Below are positions 35,792 to 45,847 of a stretch of 64,000 nucleotides of DNA, piece by piece (positions within the stretch are counted from its first letter, which is position 1; each line of letters opens with the position of its first letter). The position numbers and the translations under genes were made by a program. The stretch is taken from assembly GCF_000970685.1 (NCBI RefSeq), contig NZ_LAJB01000003.1, positions 434,001 through 498,000 of the forward strand, read 5' to 3'. The stretch is from Domibacillus indicus. Its GTDB lineage: Bacteria > Bacillota > Bacilli > Bacillales > Domibacillaceae. The notes beneath the pieces are model-generated. The model made no database searches. It worked only from the letters and a program-made list of their open reading frames with translations, and was not told the origin of the DNA.

Positions 35792-37075
35792 TTAGGATTC
35801 AAGTGTAAACACCTTATTCGAATTCAGCTTGCCAAAGTTGATATACTGAATATCATTGCTTTCAAGACGAACACAATTTTTCGTATCAAAGAGAATCGGC
35901 TCTTTCATAAATTGAACCAACTTTTCTTCATCCAGCTTCTTAAATTCATCATGATCCGTTAAAACAAGGACACACTCTGCACCTTGAATAGCCTCTTCAA
36001 AAGATGAAAGGTAGAAGTTTACTTGCTCCTGCTGTACATGCGGATCATGAATACCGAGTTTATTCCCTTCAGCTTGAAGCAGACTCAATACATCCATTGC
36101 TGGACTTTCCTGCACATCATTAACATTCCCTTTATATGTTAATCCAAACAATGCCACTTTAGAGTTATTGTCAGGAAGCAATCGTTTCACTTGTTCTACT
36201 ACAAACGCTGGCATAGAGTTATTAATTCGGCGCGCATTTGAGTTAAGCACAGACTGCTCGGGTGCTTTTTCAATAATAAAGTATGGATCATCAGCCAGGC
36301 AATGATCCCCTACACCTGGTCCCGGAAGATGAAGATTCACGCGTGGATGATGGTTCGCTAGCTGAATAACTTCTAATGCATCAATCTTAAGCTTCTCTGA
36401 GATCTTAACCAATTCATTTACCAATGCAATATTTACATCACGGTACGTGTTTTCCATTAGCTTTGACATTTCCGCACTAACTGCACTTGTTAATAAAATA
36501 TCTCCCGCAACAAAACTGCGGTATACATCTGCTGCTTTTTGTGCGGATATTTCGTTAATGCCACCTAAAATACGTGTATTTTCTATTAGTTCGATTAAGA
36601 TACGGCCTCGCAATACGCGTTCCGGGCAGTGAGCCAAGTAAATATCTTCCCCAGGTTTCCATCCAGCTTCAGCTAGTAAAGGCGCAACTACATCATCGAT
36701 TGTCCTTGGCGGAATGGTTGACTCGACGATAACCGTGTTGCCATCTTTTAAAAATGGCACAATAGCTTTCGTGGCAGATTCCACGTAAGTTAAATCAGCT
36801 GTATGATCCGCACGATGAGGTGTCGGGACAGCAATGATAAAGCAGTCTGCTTCAACTGGTGACAATGTAGCTTTTAAACGTCCAGCCTCTACACTTTCTT
36901 TTACCAATTCACCAAGACCGACTTCTTCAATATGAATCTCGCCGCGATTTAATTTCTCTACAGCAGTTGAATTCACGTCTACACCCGTAACGTCCCATCC
37001 AACTTTTGCAAACATAGCCGCAGTTGGAAGACCAATATAACCTAGTCCAACAACACATAATTTATTGTTATCCAT
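35792..37075 (-). CDS. UDP-N-acetylmannosamine/UDP-sugar dehydrogenase-like protein with altered conserved motifs
   Basis: 427 residues of the WecC/UDP-glucose dehydrogenase family: N-terminal NAD domain (VVGLGYIGLPTAAMFAK), central and C-terminal UDP domain (LFGLTYKGNVNDVQES). The catalytic Cys is kept, but around it the sequence reads GVGDHCLADDPYF, where the paralogue at 57522 has GVGGHCLAVDPYF; CPERVLRGRIL replaces CPERVLPGRIL. Each change is explainable by a single base change. Family members oxidise a UDP-HexNAc or UDP-Glc to the uronic acid in two NAD steps. The substitutions may alter or impair activity. It overlaps nothing and lies one base after the GT4 gene. Confidence 0.85.
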   Translation of the reverse strand: MDNNKLCVVGLGYIGLPTAAMFAKVGWDVTGVDVNSTAVEKLNRGEIHIEEVGLGELVKESVEAGRLKATLSPVEADCFIIAVPTPHRADHTADLTYVESATKAIVPFLKDGNTVIVESTIPPRTIDDVVAPLLAEAGWKPGEDIYLAHCPERVLRGRILIELIENTRILGGINEISAQKAADVYRSFVAGDILLTSAVSAEMSKLMENTYRDVNIALVNELVKISEKLKIDALEVIQLANHHPRVNLHLPGPGVGDHCLADDPYFIIEKAPEQSVLNSNARRINNSMPAFVVEQVKRLLPDNNSKVALFGLTYKGNVNDVQESPAMDVLSLLQAEGNKLGIHDPHVQQEQVNFYLSSFEEAIQGAECVLVLTDHDEFKKLDEEKLVQFMKEPILFDTKNCVRLESNDIQYINFGKLNSNKVFTLES

Positions 37076-37076
37076 A

Positions 37077-38306
37077 CTATTTTTTCAACTCCTCAATCTT
37101 TTGAATATATTTCAGCGCTAAACTTTCACGACTGAAATGCTCCCGTACATAAGACAAACCGCTCTCGCCCAGGTGCTTTTGAAGCTGCTCATTGTGATAA
37201 AGACTCAAAATCTTCTCTTTAAAATCAAGGGGATTCTCCGGATCAACATAGTATCCGCTGCCGCTTTCTTCTACAAGCTCTCTTGCCACACCATCAATCC
37301 CTAACAAAATCGGCCTCGCACACGACATATAATCAAATACCTTATTTGGATAAACCGTTTTGAACGTGTCAACCTTTTTTAACACGGCTGTGCAAACATC
37401 AGATGCGTTACAGAAATCCGGAACCTTCTTTTTCGGCTGTGAATCAACAAAGAGCACATTATTTAATCCTTCATTCTTGACTTGCTCCATCAAATGTTTC
37501 TTCTGCATTCCGTCACCAATAAGCATAAACACAATATCTTTATGTTCCTGGCATTCTTTCGCGGTATCGATAAGAGAGTCTAAATGATTCGCAACACCGT
37601 GAGCACCCATGTATGTAATGACAAACTTCCCGTGTAAATTATATTCATCACGCACCCAATTCTCTTTCGGGCCCGGCTGAAAAATATCAAGGTCTGCGCC
37701 ATTTGGAATGAATATAATCTTATCAGGATCAACCCCTTTTTTATCAATGAGTGTTTGTTTAAAAGCCGGTGTCAATACGTTAATTCGATTCGCAAACTTA
37801 TACGAGAGCTTCTCCACAAGATACGCTGTTTTGATTAAAAAAGAATTAGTCAATACACCCGTATCAATCGCAGATTCTGGCCATAAATCTCGTACTTCAA
37901 ACACCATTGGCATTCTCTTAAACCATTTTGCAAGAATACCGGTAATCCCAACAAATAGCGGCGGAGAGGTTACAATCATCACATCATGTTTTTTCACATG
38001 AAACAAAATAGCCGAAAGCGAGGATAGCGTAAAAGAAAAATATCCCCACAAGCGGCCAATAAATGATTTATTATATGCTTCAGACACATACGTCCGATAT
38101 AATGTCGTTTTCTCTGAATATTGTTCTTCAGAAACCCATTTCCCTTTATATTTCTCGTCTTTCTTACCCGTTATGTAGTGAACGTTTCCCGCTACAACGG
38201 TAATTTGATGTCCTTGTTCTTCCCAGTACTTAACGAATTGGTTGAAGCGAGAACCACCTGGATCGTCTTTTCCCAGGAAATATTGATGCAACACTAATAT
38301 TTTCAA
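37077..38306 (-). CDS. GT4 family glycosyltransferase (WbuB/WcaI-like)
   Basis: About 409 residues from TTG at 38306, which gives the typical N-terminus MKILVLHQYF and lies eight bases after AAAGGG; GTG at 38315 is the alternative. Two Rossmann domains: DPGGSRFNQFVKYWEEQGH binds the acceptor side, FVITYMGAHGVANHLDSLID starts the donor domain, and TVYPNKVFDYMSCARPILLG holds the EX7E-like region (with Asp in place of one Glu). It adds one sugar to the lipid-linked repeat unit. Donor is unknown. Confidence 0.85.
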   Translation of the reverse strand: MKILVLHQYFLGKDDPGGSRFNQFVKYWEEQGHQITVVAGNVHYITGKKDEKYKGKWVSEEQYSEKTTLYRTYVSEAYNKSFIGRLWGYFSFTLSSLSAILFHVKKHDVMIVTSPPLFVGITGILAKWFKRMPMVFEVRDLWPESAIDTGVLTNSFLIKTAYLVEKLSYKFANRINVLTPAFKQTLIDKKGVDPDKIIFIPNGADLDIFQPGPKENWVRDEYNLHGKFVITYMGAHGVANHLDSLIDTAKECQEHKDIVFMLIGDGMQKKHLMEQVKNEGLNNVLFVDSQPKKKVPDFCNASDVCTAVLKKVDTFKTVYPNKVFDYMSCARPILLGIDGVARELVEESGSGYYVDPENPLDFKEKILSLYHNEQLQKHLGESGLSYVREHFSRESLALKYIQKIEELKK

Positions 38307-38319
38307 AAAAAACACCCTT

Positions 38320-40389
38320 TTATCTCAATTTAAAAATGGTTTGATTACCAATTTTATTTAACTTGATGGTACATTCAGCTAAAAAAACCTCTTCCTGCTT
38401 CGATGAAACAGCTCTTTTTAAGTGAGAAGGCCCCGCCACTGTTACAAAACGAGTGAACTTATCTGCATCCGCTTTTAAAACAGCTTGAGGAAACGGTTCC
38501 TTGTCTCCATAGTAAAGTGAACGCCACCCGCGCAATGGCTTGACATTCCCTTTATATAACTGAGAGTCAGTTTTCTGATTCGCAAAAATGTTTAATGACC
38601 ATTCCTCATCATTTTGTAGTTTCATCAGCCATTCATTCGGTTGAGACTGCTCAACTTTTTGAATACCAAATAACCAACCAAGTGATATTTCTTCATTATT
38701 TAATGATCCAAAGATATCATCTACAATTATCCATTGTTCATCAACTTGGATAACACCACGTCTATGTGTAATTGAGCCATATCCATAATGTTCTCCTTCA
38801 AAAATTTGCATATTGTCGATCTTCTCGGCCCGAAGCGTTTTTGACTTCGTCCAGTTCAACCAAATAAACCTTGAAGCTTTTTTCATCTGGTCCTGATTAT
38901 TCACCATTACCGTATTGTGTGAAGCAGTGCCGTTAAAGTACAAAATGTGATCCATGTCTGTATTGTAGGAAAACGTTCCGGCATCTGCTAAAATATTTTC
39001 CCCTTGATGCCATAAATCAAAATGCAGCATATCTGCCTGTGCAGGACGATGCTTGTATGTTGCACTTCGGATCACTCCAAACGAATCTTCCGTGCGAAGC
39101 GTATAATATCCTCCTAAAGGATAAGCTTGAGAGCTCTGCTTCATTTGTGTCACAGAATTCTCTGAGTCTCCTGAAAGCCAATATACAATTTCGTTAACTG
39201 ATTGATCATCATACAAAAATGTTCCATTCAGCGTATGCCAGGCAACTTGAAGCGCTGGTCGATGATCTAAATAGTCACAAGACGTTAACGGATGAATATA
39301 GGCACCATCATTCATTCCATAATTGGGCAGGCGGCCCGATTGGAGATCTTGATGCTGATACATAAATAAAACCGTCTGGCCAAATCGCTTTAAAAACTCA
39401 TCGTCAAATGAATCATTACTAATTTGAGATAACCGTACAACCCATGTTAAATCCTGAATCGCAAGTCGCTGATAGTTAAAAGAATGCTGAATGTAAGAAC
39501 CATCCTCATATATTTGCCACATCGCTTCAGACCGAATATATTTCTTGCCGGTTTTTCGCCACTTTTCCGCTTTATCAAAGAAAGGAAAAAGAACTCCCGC
39601 TGTATACATACCAGCAGCTTCAGATAAAGAATGATTATTTTTCACCGATTTCAGCGCAAAGTCAAAATGTTTTTCAATGTGATCTGCATGATGATAAATG
39701 GCTTTCATCAACACTTCCAATCGCTTTTCAGTTGTTGATGGATGTTTTCGAAAAGCAAATAAGCCAAATGTCCACGCCATCAAACGAAATGACATTTCCT
39801 GTCCGCACTTATAATTAGCACCAAGTTCAGGTGGGTTATGCTCTACGAAATCCTCAAAGTATCTCCAAAATGTTTCTGCATATTGATCATTGCCCGTTGC
39901 AACATATGCGCGAACAAGTGGATAGACAAATGAAAAACGAGATAACTCCCAAATCCATTTAATATCTCCAAACTCACTTCCCAAATCCGCAATGTCAGTC
40001 CAATGCACGTCATGAGGAGCTGATTTTTGAGTGTGAGGACTATATTGCCAGTTTACACGTTCACAGGAAAAAGCATGTTTGCTGAAATATTGAAAAGTTC
40101 CATTACAAATCTCATCTGCTTCTTTAATGGCCTGTTCTATTTGAAACACATCTTTTAACTCTGCATAATCACTTGGGATTTCATTAAAGAAGTAATGGTG
40201 GGCAGCTTCTTCAACCAGCTGCTCAAATGATTTTTTACTCTTAATCACTTTATGAATATTCATTTCTTCATAAGAAAAAGCCGGGAACTGCTTTTTCAAC
40301 AGCCCAAGCTTTTTCTCGATTTCATATTTCACTCGAAATGCTGTCCAGCTAAGCCCCATGTTTTGAACCATTTCTAATTTATCTTTCAT
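38320..40389 (-). CDS. Heparinase II/III family protein
   Basis: About 689 residues from ATG at 40389, with AGAGG nine bases upstream inside the end of the preceding gene. An all-helical N-terminal toroid (about 90-370; VKNNHSLSEAAGMY carries the usual Asn-His) and a C-terminal beta-sandwich (about 400-640; QADMLHFDLWHQGENILADAGTFSYN and ASHNTVMVNNQDQ). No signal peptide is seen. The family includes uronate lyases, yet these cluster-encoded members beside a bi-domain oxidoreductase may instead serve in making or tailoring a uronic-acid-containing repeat unit. Confidence 0.85.
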   Translation of the reverse strand: MKDKLEMVQNMGLSWTAFRVKYEIEKKLGLLKKQFPAFSYEEMNIHKVIKSKKSFEQLVEEAAHHYFFNEIPSDYAELKDVFQIEQAIKEADEICNGTFQYFSKHAFSCERVNWQYSPHTQKSAPHDVHWTDIADLGSEFGDIKWIWELSRFSFVYPLVRAYVATGNDQYAETFWRYFEDFVEHNPPELGANYKCGQEMSFRLMAWTFGLFAFRKHPSTTEKRLEVLMKAIYHHADHIEKHFDFALKSVKNNHSLSEAAGMYTAGVLFPFFDKAEKWRKTGKKYIRSEAMWQIYEDGSYIQHSFNYQRLAIQDLTWVVRLSQISNDSFDDEFLKRFGQTVLFMYQHQDLQSGRLPNYGMNDGAYIHPLTSCDYLDHRPALQVAWHTLNGTFLYDDQSVNEIVYWLSGDSENSVTQMKQSSQAYPLGGYYTLRTEDSFGVIRSATYKHRPAQADMLHFDLWHQGENILADAGTFSYNTDMDHILYFNGTASHNTVMVNNQDQMKKASRFIWLNWTKSKTLRAEKIDNMQIFEGEHYGYGSITHRRGVIQVDEQWIIVDDIFGSLNNEEISLGWLFGIQKVEQSQPNEWLMKLQNDEEWSLNIFANQKTDSQLYKGNVKPLRGWRSLYYGDKEPFPQAVLKADADKFTRFVTVAGPSHLKRAVSSKQEEVFLAECTIKLNKIGNQTIFKLR

Positions 40390-40395
40390 GAGCAA

Positions 40396-42510
40396 TCATC
40401 CTCTTAATTGATCGACAGCGTCAAACGTCGCTTCCGTCACTTCATAGATTTCATTCAACGGAATTGGTGCTTTCCCAGAATAAACGCCACTGAAGAAAGC
40501 TTCAATACCCTTTGCATGGCCTTTATCCTGTGACTTCGTTTTAAACCTGTTAAAACTCGGCCATCCATATCCAGTCAGCGTTTTAAAGTTATCAAGTTCC
40601 AAAATTTTGCCGCCAACAAAAACATCAAGCCGTTCTTTAGGGAATGATTTATGCCCATTTGCAAAATAATGAACCGTTCCAATCGATCCATCTTCAAAGG
40701 ATAATTGTATGGTCACTTTATCTTCTAACCCCTCTTCGGATGGATCAGTTATGCTGACTGCTTGGAGATTCTTAATTGGACTGTCAGCCACATAACGAAG
40801 TAAATCAATAAAGTGGCAAGCTTCTCCAATAATACGACCACCGCCAACTTCCAAATCCTGCGTCCAATGATCAGCCGGAATCATGCCTGCGTTCACAGTC
40901 ATAATCATCGCTTTTGGTTTTGAAGTTGTTTCAAGCAGCTTTTTGATTTGCTGTGTATGCGGTGAGAAACGACGGTTAAAGCCCACCATTATGAGCTGTT
41001 CATGATCAATGGCTTTAATCTCATCCAATTCATCTCGGGTTAAACAAAGCGGTTTTTCTACAAAAACATGTTTTTTTGCTTCAAGCGACTTTTTCACATA
41101 GTGTGCATGAGAATTATGTCTCGTCGTAACAATAACAGAGTTAATTCGTTCATCCGAAAATACATCATCCGCATTCGTTGAAGCTTTAATAAAATTGAAC
41201 CGTTTCCCAACATGAACGCCGTTTGTACCACCGTTGCTCACAATCGTTTGCTTAAATACATCAAGCCCACTCATCACCGGTAAAAGTGTTTGATTCGTAT
41301 AATTTCCTGCTCCAATAATACCGACAACCGGCTGCTCTTTCGTCGGACGAATATCATTCAACTGCAATGTCACCGTTGAATACCCCGCATCTGAAAAATC
41401 CTTTTCCGGGTACTTTAATACAATTCCGACTGCTGTTTTATCTTCACTTAATGTATTATAAGCCGATACCGCTTCTTCAAATTCATATTGATGGGTAACA
41501 AGCGGTTCCACAACCAGTTTTCCTTCGCTCATCATATCTAAAATCGCTTCAAAATTACGCTGCTCGGTCCAGCGCACGAAACCAATTGGGTAGTCCTGAC
41601 CTTTTTCTTCATAATTTGCATCATAGCGACCGGGACCGTATGAACAAGAAACCTGAAACGAAAGCTCTTTCTCATAAAATTCCGAACGGTTCAACTCAAG
41701 ACCTGTCACACCAACTAAAATAATCCGTCCGCGCTTTCGTGACATTTGCGCTGCCTGGGAAACCGGATCACTACTCTTTGTCGAAGCCGTAATGATCACC
41801 GCATCCGCACCACGTCCATTTGTTTTACTCATCACATAATCAACAATATTCAATCCGCCACCCGCATTCACCGCATCCACACCAAACGACTTGGCCAAAT
41901 CTACTTTCTTTTGGTCAAAATCAGATGCAATAACTTTACATCCATGCGCACGAAGCAACTGAACCGTCAACAAGCCGATCAATCCTAGACCTGTGACTAC
42001 AATGGTCTCACCTAACGTCGGTTTGGCAAGTCGAATACCTTGAAGACCGATCGAACCAATCACGGTAAAAGCAGCAGCCTCAGAAGAAACATCATCAGGA
42101 ATCTTTGCACATAGATTCGCTGGGACCGCTATAACCTCAGCATGAGAACCATTCGACACAACCCGGTCTCCTACTTTAAATTGAGTCACGCCTTTACCAA
42201 CAGCAATAACCCGACCAGCATTACTGTAGCCTAACGGAATAGGCTGATCTAGCTTCGTTTTCACCGCATTAATGGTTGGCTGCAGCCCATCTGTTTTCAC
42301 CTTGTCGATGACTTGCTTTACTTTCTCGGGCTGCTGACGTGCTTTTTGAATATAATTAGATTTTCCAAAATCAACAAGCATACGCTCAGTCCCTGCTGAA
42401 ACTACTGAAGTTTCTGATTGAATCAATAAAAACCCCGTTTTTATTGAAGGGGTTGGAATGTTTACTAGCTCAGTTTCGCCATTTTTTAAGTTTTGAAGTA
42501 CTTGTTTCAC
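40396..42510 (-). CDS. Bi-domain oxidoreductase: MDR dehydrogenase fused to Gfo/Idh/MocA
   Basis: 704 residues. Residues about 1-350 are a zinc-type medium-chain dehydrogenase (IPLGYSNAGRVIAVGKGV, VTGLGLIGLLTVQLLRAHGCKVIASD), and about 370-704 are a Gfo/Idh/MocA oxidoreductase (VVGIIGAGNYTNQTLLPVM, HVFVEKPLCLTRDE with the catalytic-type EKP, ACHFIDLLRYV). This known fusion is frequent next to heparinase II/III genes in surface-glycan loci. Substrate unknown, probably a nucleotide or lipid-linked sugar. Start GTG at 42510 overlaps the upstream stop (GTGA), coupling translation with the flippase gene. Confidence 0.88.
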   Translation of the reverse strand: MKQVLQNLKNGETELVNIPTPSIKTGFLLIQSETSVVSAGTERMLVDFGKSNYIQKARQQPEKVKQVIDKVKTDGLQPTINAVKTKLDQPIPLGYSNAGRVIAVGKGVTQFKVGDRVVSNGSHAEVIAVPANLCAKIPDDVSSEAAAFTVIGSIGLQGIRLAKPTLGETIVVTGLGLIGLLTVQLLRAHGCKVIASDFDQKKVDLAKSFGVDAVNAGGGLNIVDYVMSKTNGRGADAVIITASTKSSDPVSQAAQMSRKRGRIILVGVTGLELNRSEFYEKELSFQVSCSYGPGRYDANYEEKGQDYPIGFVRWTEQRNFEAILDMMSEGKLVVEPLVTHQYEFEEAVSAYNTLSEDKTAVGIVLKYPEKDFSDAGYSTVTLQLNDIRPTKEQPVVGIIGAGNYTNQTLLPVMSGLDVFKQTIVSNGGTNGVHVGKRFNFIKASTNADDVFSDERINSVIVTTRHNSHAHYVKKSLEAKKHVFVEKPLCLTRDELDEIKAIDHEQLIMVGFNRRFSPHTQQIKKLLETTSKPKAMIMTVNAGMIPADHWTQDLEVGGGRIIGEACHFIDLLRYVADSPIKNLQAVSITDPSEEGLEDKVTIQLSFEDGSIGTVHYFANGHKSFPKERLDVFVGGKILELDNFKTLTGYGWPSFNRFKTKSQDKGHAKGIEAFFSGVYSGKAPIPLNEIYEVTEATFDAVDQLRG

Positions 42511-43931
42511 TTTAACACCTTCTTCATCAAAATTTTCAAAGCTTTATTTCCCAAAAAATACTGAATTACTAAATATATAGTTAATGAAATAGCCAAAAGA
42601 AAAATATGGATTAGGTTACTTTCCGCGAATTTTTCCGCAAAATATAATATTAGTACCATTGGTATAGATGAAATAAAAGATATTGATAAGGCTTTTTTGT
42701 AGATTGTTCTCAAATTTTTATCTAAAAAGATAAAGATTGAGAAAAAATATGCAACTGAAAGTGATAGCGAATAAAGAGCTAAAGATTGAATTTTCAAAGA
42801 CACCAAATTAAAAATTACAGTTAAAGAAATTATCATTAAAGCACTTAAGTAAATTCTTCTCCATACTTTTAGAACATATAAGATTCTTAGCTGTGCAGAA
42901 TAAACGGCTAACATAGGTAAAAGGAAAGCAAAATACTTTAACTGAAATGATGTTAAAAATATACTTTGCTCATCAAAATTCCCTCTTTCAAATAAAAAAC
43001 TTGTTATAAAAGAAGAATAATAGAAGAACACAATCGCGCAAGGAAACATTATTAAAAATATACCACTTACTAGGTCTTCATACATCTTATTAATTTTATC
43101 TTTTCCTCGTAGTTTTGTTATTTCCGGAAACATGACTGACAGAACCGCAAACAGGAATATGGAGATAGGCAAATTCATTATCTTATATGCATAATTTATT
43201 GCCGAAATTAAGCCTTCATATTCAAAGTAATTTGCAAATATTTTTTGTATTGAGATTAGTATTTCAATCAAGCCATAACCAAGTACTATAGAGAAAAAAG
43301 AATGGTAAAAATCAAAACTAAAGCCTTTCCTAAGTTGAAACACAATAAAAAGATTATGATGAATTATTTTACTTATCAAGTATACTATCTGTGCTAGTAA
43401 ACTTATAAGAAGAGCTAAAACTAAAATTATATAACTCATATACCAATATGATAATAAAATTAAAATTATACTTAAAACAATTTGTATTATAGAAGATTTT
43501 GAACCTATATCAAATCTTCTAAAACAGTGAAAATAATAAACTAGTAATACTTGAACTAAAAAAAGCAGGCTAATTAAATAACTAAGGACCACACTCCAAA
43601 TATTAGCTCCCCTATCTAAAGGCTGGGTGACAACGGACAAGCCTAGAAGAAAAATTAAAATTATTCCTAAAAAGATCACTTCATTTTGCCGAATTATAAT
43701 TTTCTTTTTATTTAAAGAATAATACGATACTAAAATCATACCTAAAGCAGGCCCAATAGTATTTAATGATATATTTGGGGCAATCATTACTAGGTTGTAC
43801 CTGTCTGCAATATAGCTCGTCCCATAAAAATATGAAATTTCTATTTCTTTTGCAAAATTTAATACTTTTATTACAACGGTAGAAGCGAGGAGTGAAGCAA
43901 TTAATGAAAATAAGCTTTTTGAATTTTCCAT
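42507..43931 (-). CDS. MurJ/Wzx-type lipid-linked oligosaccharide flippase
   Basis: 474 residues with about 14 hydrophobic helices. The pattern ITSFLFERGNFDEQS is close to the MurJ signature, and ITKLRGKDKINKMYEDLVSGI follows the usual loop. It should flip the completed repeat unit across the membrane. The gene is clearly more AT-rich than the genes on either side, as is common for horizontally acquired wzx/wzy pairs. Confidence 0.85.
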   Translation of the reverse strand: MENSKSLFSLIASLLASTVVIKVLNFAKEIEISYFYGTSYIADRYNLVMIAPNISLNTIGPALGMILVSYYSLNKKKIIIRQNEVIFLGIILIFLLGLSVVTQPLDRGANIWSVVLSYLISLLFLVQVLLVYYFHCFRRFDIGSKSSIIQIVLSIILILLSYWYMSYIILVLALLISLLAQIVYLISKIIHHNLFIVFQLRKGFSFDFYHSFFSIVLGYGLIEILISIQKIFANYFEYEGLISAINYAYKIMNLPISIFLFAVLSVMFPEITKLRGKDKINKMYEDLVSGIFLIMFPCAIVFFYYSSFITSFLFERGNFDEQSIFLTSFQLKYFAFLLPMLAVYSAQLRILYVLKVWRRIYLSALMIISLTVIFNLVSLKIQSLALYSLSLSVAYFFSIFIFLDKNLRTIYKKALSISFISSIPMVLILYFAEKFAESNLIHIFLLAISLTIYLVIQYFLGNKALKILMKKVLK

Positions 43932-43933
43932 TT

Positions 43934-44452
43934 TTAATCTCTTTCTTTAATTAATTTAGCTGGAATACCACCTACTATTGTAAATTCCTTTACATTTTTA
44001 GTAACTACAGATCCTGCTGCTACGACGGCTCCTTCTCCTATAGTCACTCCTGGCAATATAATTACATTAGCGCCAATCCAAACATCATTTTTCACAATAA
44101 CTTCCTTATGAATATGACCTGAATAAAAAATTTCGCCTCTGTTTTGAGGAATAGTATGATTAGAACTTAAAATTTTTGTCCCATATCCTATTAGAACACG
44201 ATCTCCAATAGTCACTTTGCCTCCTGTGGTAATAAGCACATCTTTTGCAAAATCCACATAATCGCCTACACTCAAATTTTTTGGAGGCATTATCCATACT
44301 CCTGGATAAAAAACTGGTTTTTTTCCAACCCTATTACCCATTAAAATTAGAAAGGTTTTTTTGAATTTATTTAAAAATCTAAATCTTGGTAGTTTAAAAA
44401 GACATTCCATAAAAAACTCTACACAAACAATAAAAAAGTACTTTATGTCCAT
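43934..44452 (-). CDS. Hexapeptide-repeat acetyltransferase (WcaF/maa-like)
   Basis: 172 residues with left-handed beta-helix repeats (about 65-165: DYVDFAKDVLITTGGKVTIGDRVLIGYG, NHTIPQ with the catalytic His, VIVKNDVWIGANVIILPGVTIGEGAVVAAGSVVTKNV). An N-terminal hydrophobic stretch may attach it to the membrane. It probably O-acetylates a sugar of the repeat unit. AT-rich like its neighbours and two bases from the flippase gene. Confidence 0.88.
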   Translation of the reverse strand: MDIKYFFIVCVEFFMECLFKLPRFRFLNKFKKTFLILMGNRVGKKPVFYPGVWIMPPKNLSVGDYVDFAKDVLITTGGKVTIGDRVLIGYGTKILSSNHTIPQNRGEIFYSGHIHKEVIVKNDVWIGANVIILPGVTIGEGAVVAAGSVVTKNVKEFTIVGGIPAKLIKERD

Positions 44453-44460
44453 ACAACTCC

Positions 44461-45711
44461 TTAAAGAGCTTTAAATATTTTTTTGCTACTTTCTAAAAAT
44501 TCACTTCTGCTGGTGTTTAATAGTACAAATATTGAATTTAAATAAAACCACGTAAAAATAGCTGGGTTAGTATTACTTATTGGTACGTTTACATTAAAAT
44601 CCACAATCCATTGAATAAACAGTATTAATCCAAAATAAAGCAAATTCCTATCTCTTTTTTTGACATTTCCCCACAAAAAAACCGAGAGGTAAAATAGAAT
44701 TGTTAAGACAGAAAATAGTAATAGTATTCCCCCTAAACTTAATAATTCTAAATATTGGTTATGAGCTGTAATTCCGTCTATGTCGCGATAAAAATCACCG
44801 AATAAAAAATCAACTATATTGAAATCTTCAAAAATCGCTTTCCAAATATCAGTCCTACCACTTAGGGATTGGACACCTTTTATATTACCAAATCTTCCAA
44901 CTACTAACTCCAAGCCAAAATTATAAATTACTATGCAAAGAAATACTATTAGGAATAAAATAATATTAATCTTTTGAAGAACTTTAAATTTCACAAAAAA
45001 CGCAATGAAAAGCATTAACAAAAACGATATAATCGCTCCACGGACTTGCCAACTCAATAAGTTCAAAAAGTACAGCCCTATATACGGATAGATAAACCAA
45101 TTATACCTTTTTAAAATATATGGCAGACTCATGTATAAAACGGTAGTTAAAATAAATGGATAGTATACATGAGTTTGATAAATATCAAACAAGCCTATTG
45201 AAGGTCTTAATGCACGACCAAAACTTTCTAAACCAACTTGAGTAAAAGAATAAAGATAATTTATGGTAATAACCCCAAAGTACATTAAACCTAATTGTCC
45301 AAAGAATTTCTCAATATTTATTTTTTTGTATTCAAATAAATACCATGATATAGACACACCCACGAAACCTGTTATCAATTGAAAAAACCTAACATAAGCA
45401 TTAATATCTGAATATATAATTGCTCCTGCTGATGCAATAAAGAAACCAATTATCCCAATAAATAAGACAACTTTTTTAACTTCAGATGATAGTACTAGTA
45501 TTTTTTTCTCTCTAATAAATAAAACCAAAGCGTATAAAAATAGAAAACTTCCTATAAAAAAATAAATAGGAAAAACTAATCCTGAATCTCCGAGGTGAAG
45601 ACCATCTTCAGTTACAAAACTTTGATATAATCCCTGTGGGGTTAGGAACAACGGTATAAAAAATAAAACTTCCCAATAAAACTTTTTTTCTGTTTTTTTT
45701 AATAATTGCAT
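44461..45711 (-). CDS. Wzy-type O-antigen/exopolysaccharide polymerase
   Basis: 416 residues with about 11-12 membrane helices and a larger outside loop with RFGNIKGVQSLSGRTDIWKAIFEDF and ITAHNQYLELLSLGG, hallmarks of Wzy polymerases. It links repeat units on the outer face of the membrane. Strongly AT-rich. GGCGG lies upstream of the ATG at 45711. The 136 bases to the epsC-like gene hold no ORF. Confidence 0.88.
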   Translation of the reverse strand: MQLLKKTEKKFYWEVLFFIPLFLTPQGLYQSFVTEDGLHLGDSGLVFPIYFFIGSFLFLYALVLFIREKKILVLSSEVKKVVLFIGIIGFFIASAGAIIYSDINAYVRFFQLITGFVGVSISWYLFEYKKINIEKFFGQLGLMYFGVITINYLYSFTQVGLESFGRALRPSIGLFDIYQTHVYYPFILTTVLYMSLPYILKRYNWFIYPYIGLYFLNLLSWQVRGAIISFLLMLFIAFFVKFKVLQKINIILFLIVFLCIVIYNFGLELVVGRFGNIKGVQSLSGRTDIWKAIFEDFNIVDFLFGDFYRDIDGITAHNQYLELLSLGGILLLFSVLTILFYLSVFLWGNVKKRDRNLLYFGLILFIQWIVDFNVNVPISNTNPAIFTWFYLNSIFVLLNTSRSEFLESSKKIFKAL

Positions 45712-45847
45712 ATTTATATTCCGCCTATGGATTCAAGAATAAAATATTCGTATAATTTTTGATGGTAACTAATAAAAGAAATGAGCCCTCAAAATGAACT
45801 TTTATAAATAAACTGACTTTCTTTTACATTAGAAAGACCATATTATT

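Noticed and set aside
38320-40389. Calling the heparinase II/III gene a secreted lyase
   Set aside because: No signal peptide is visible and it is embedded among biosynthetic genes.
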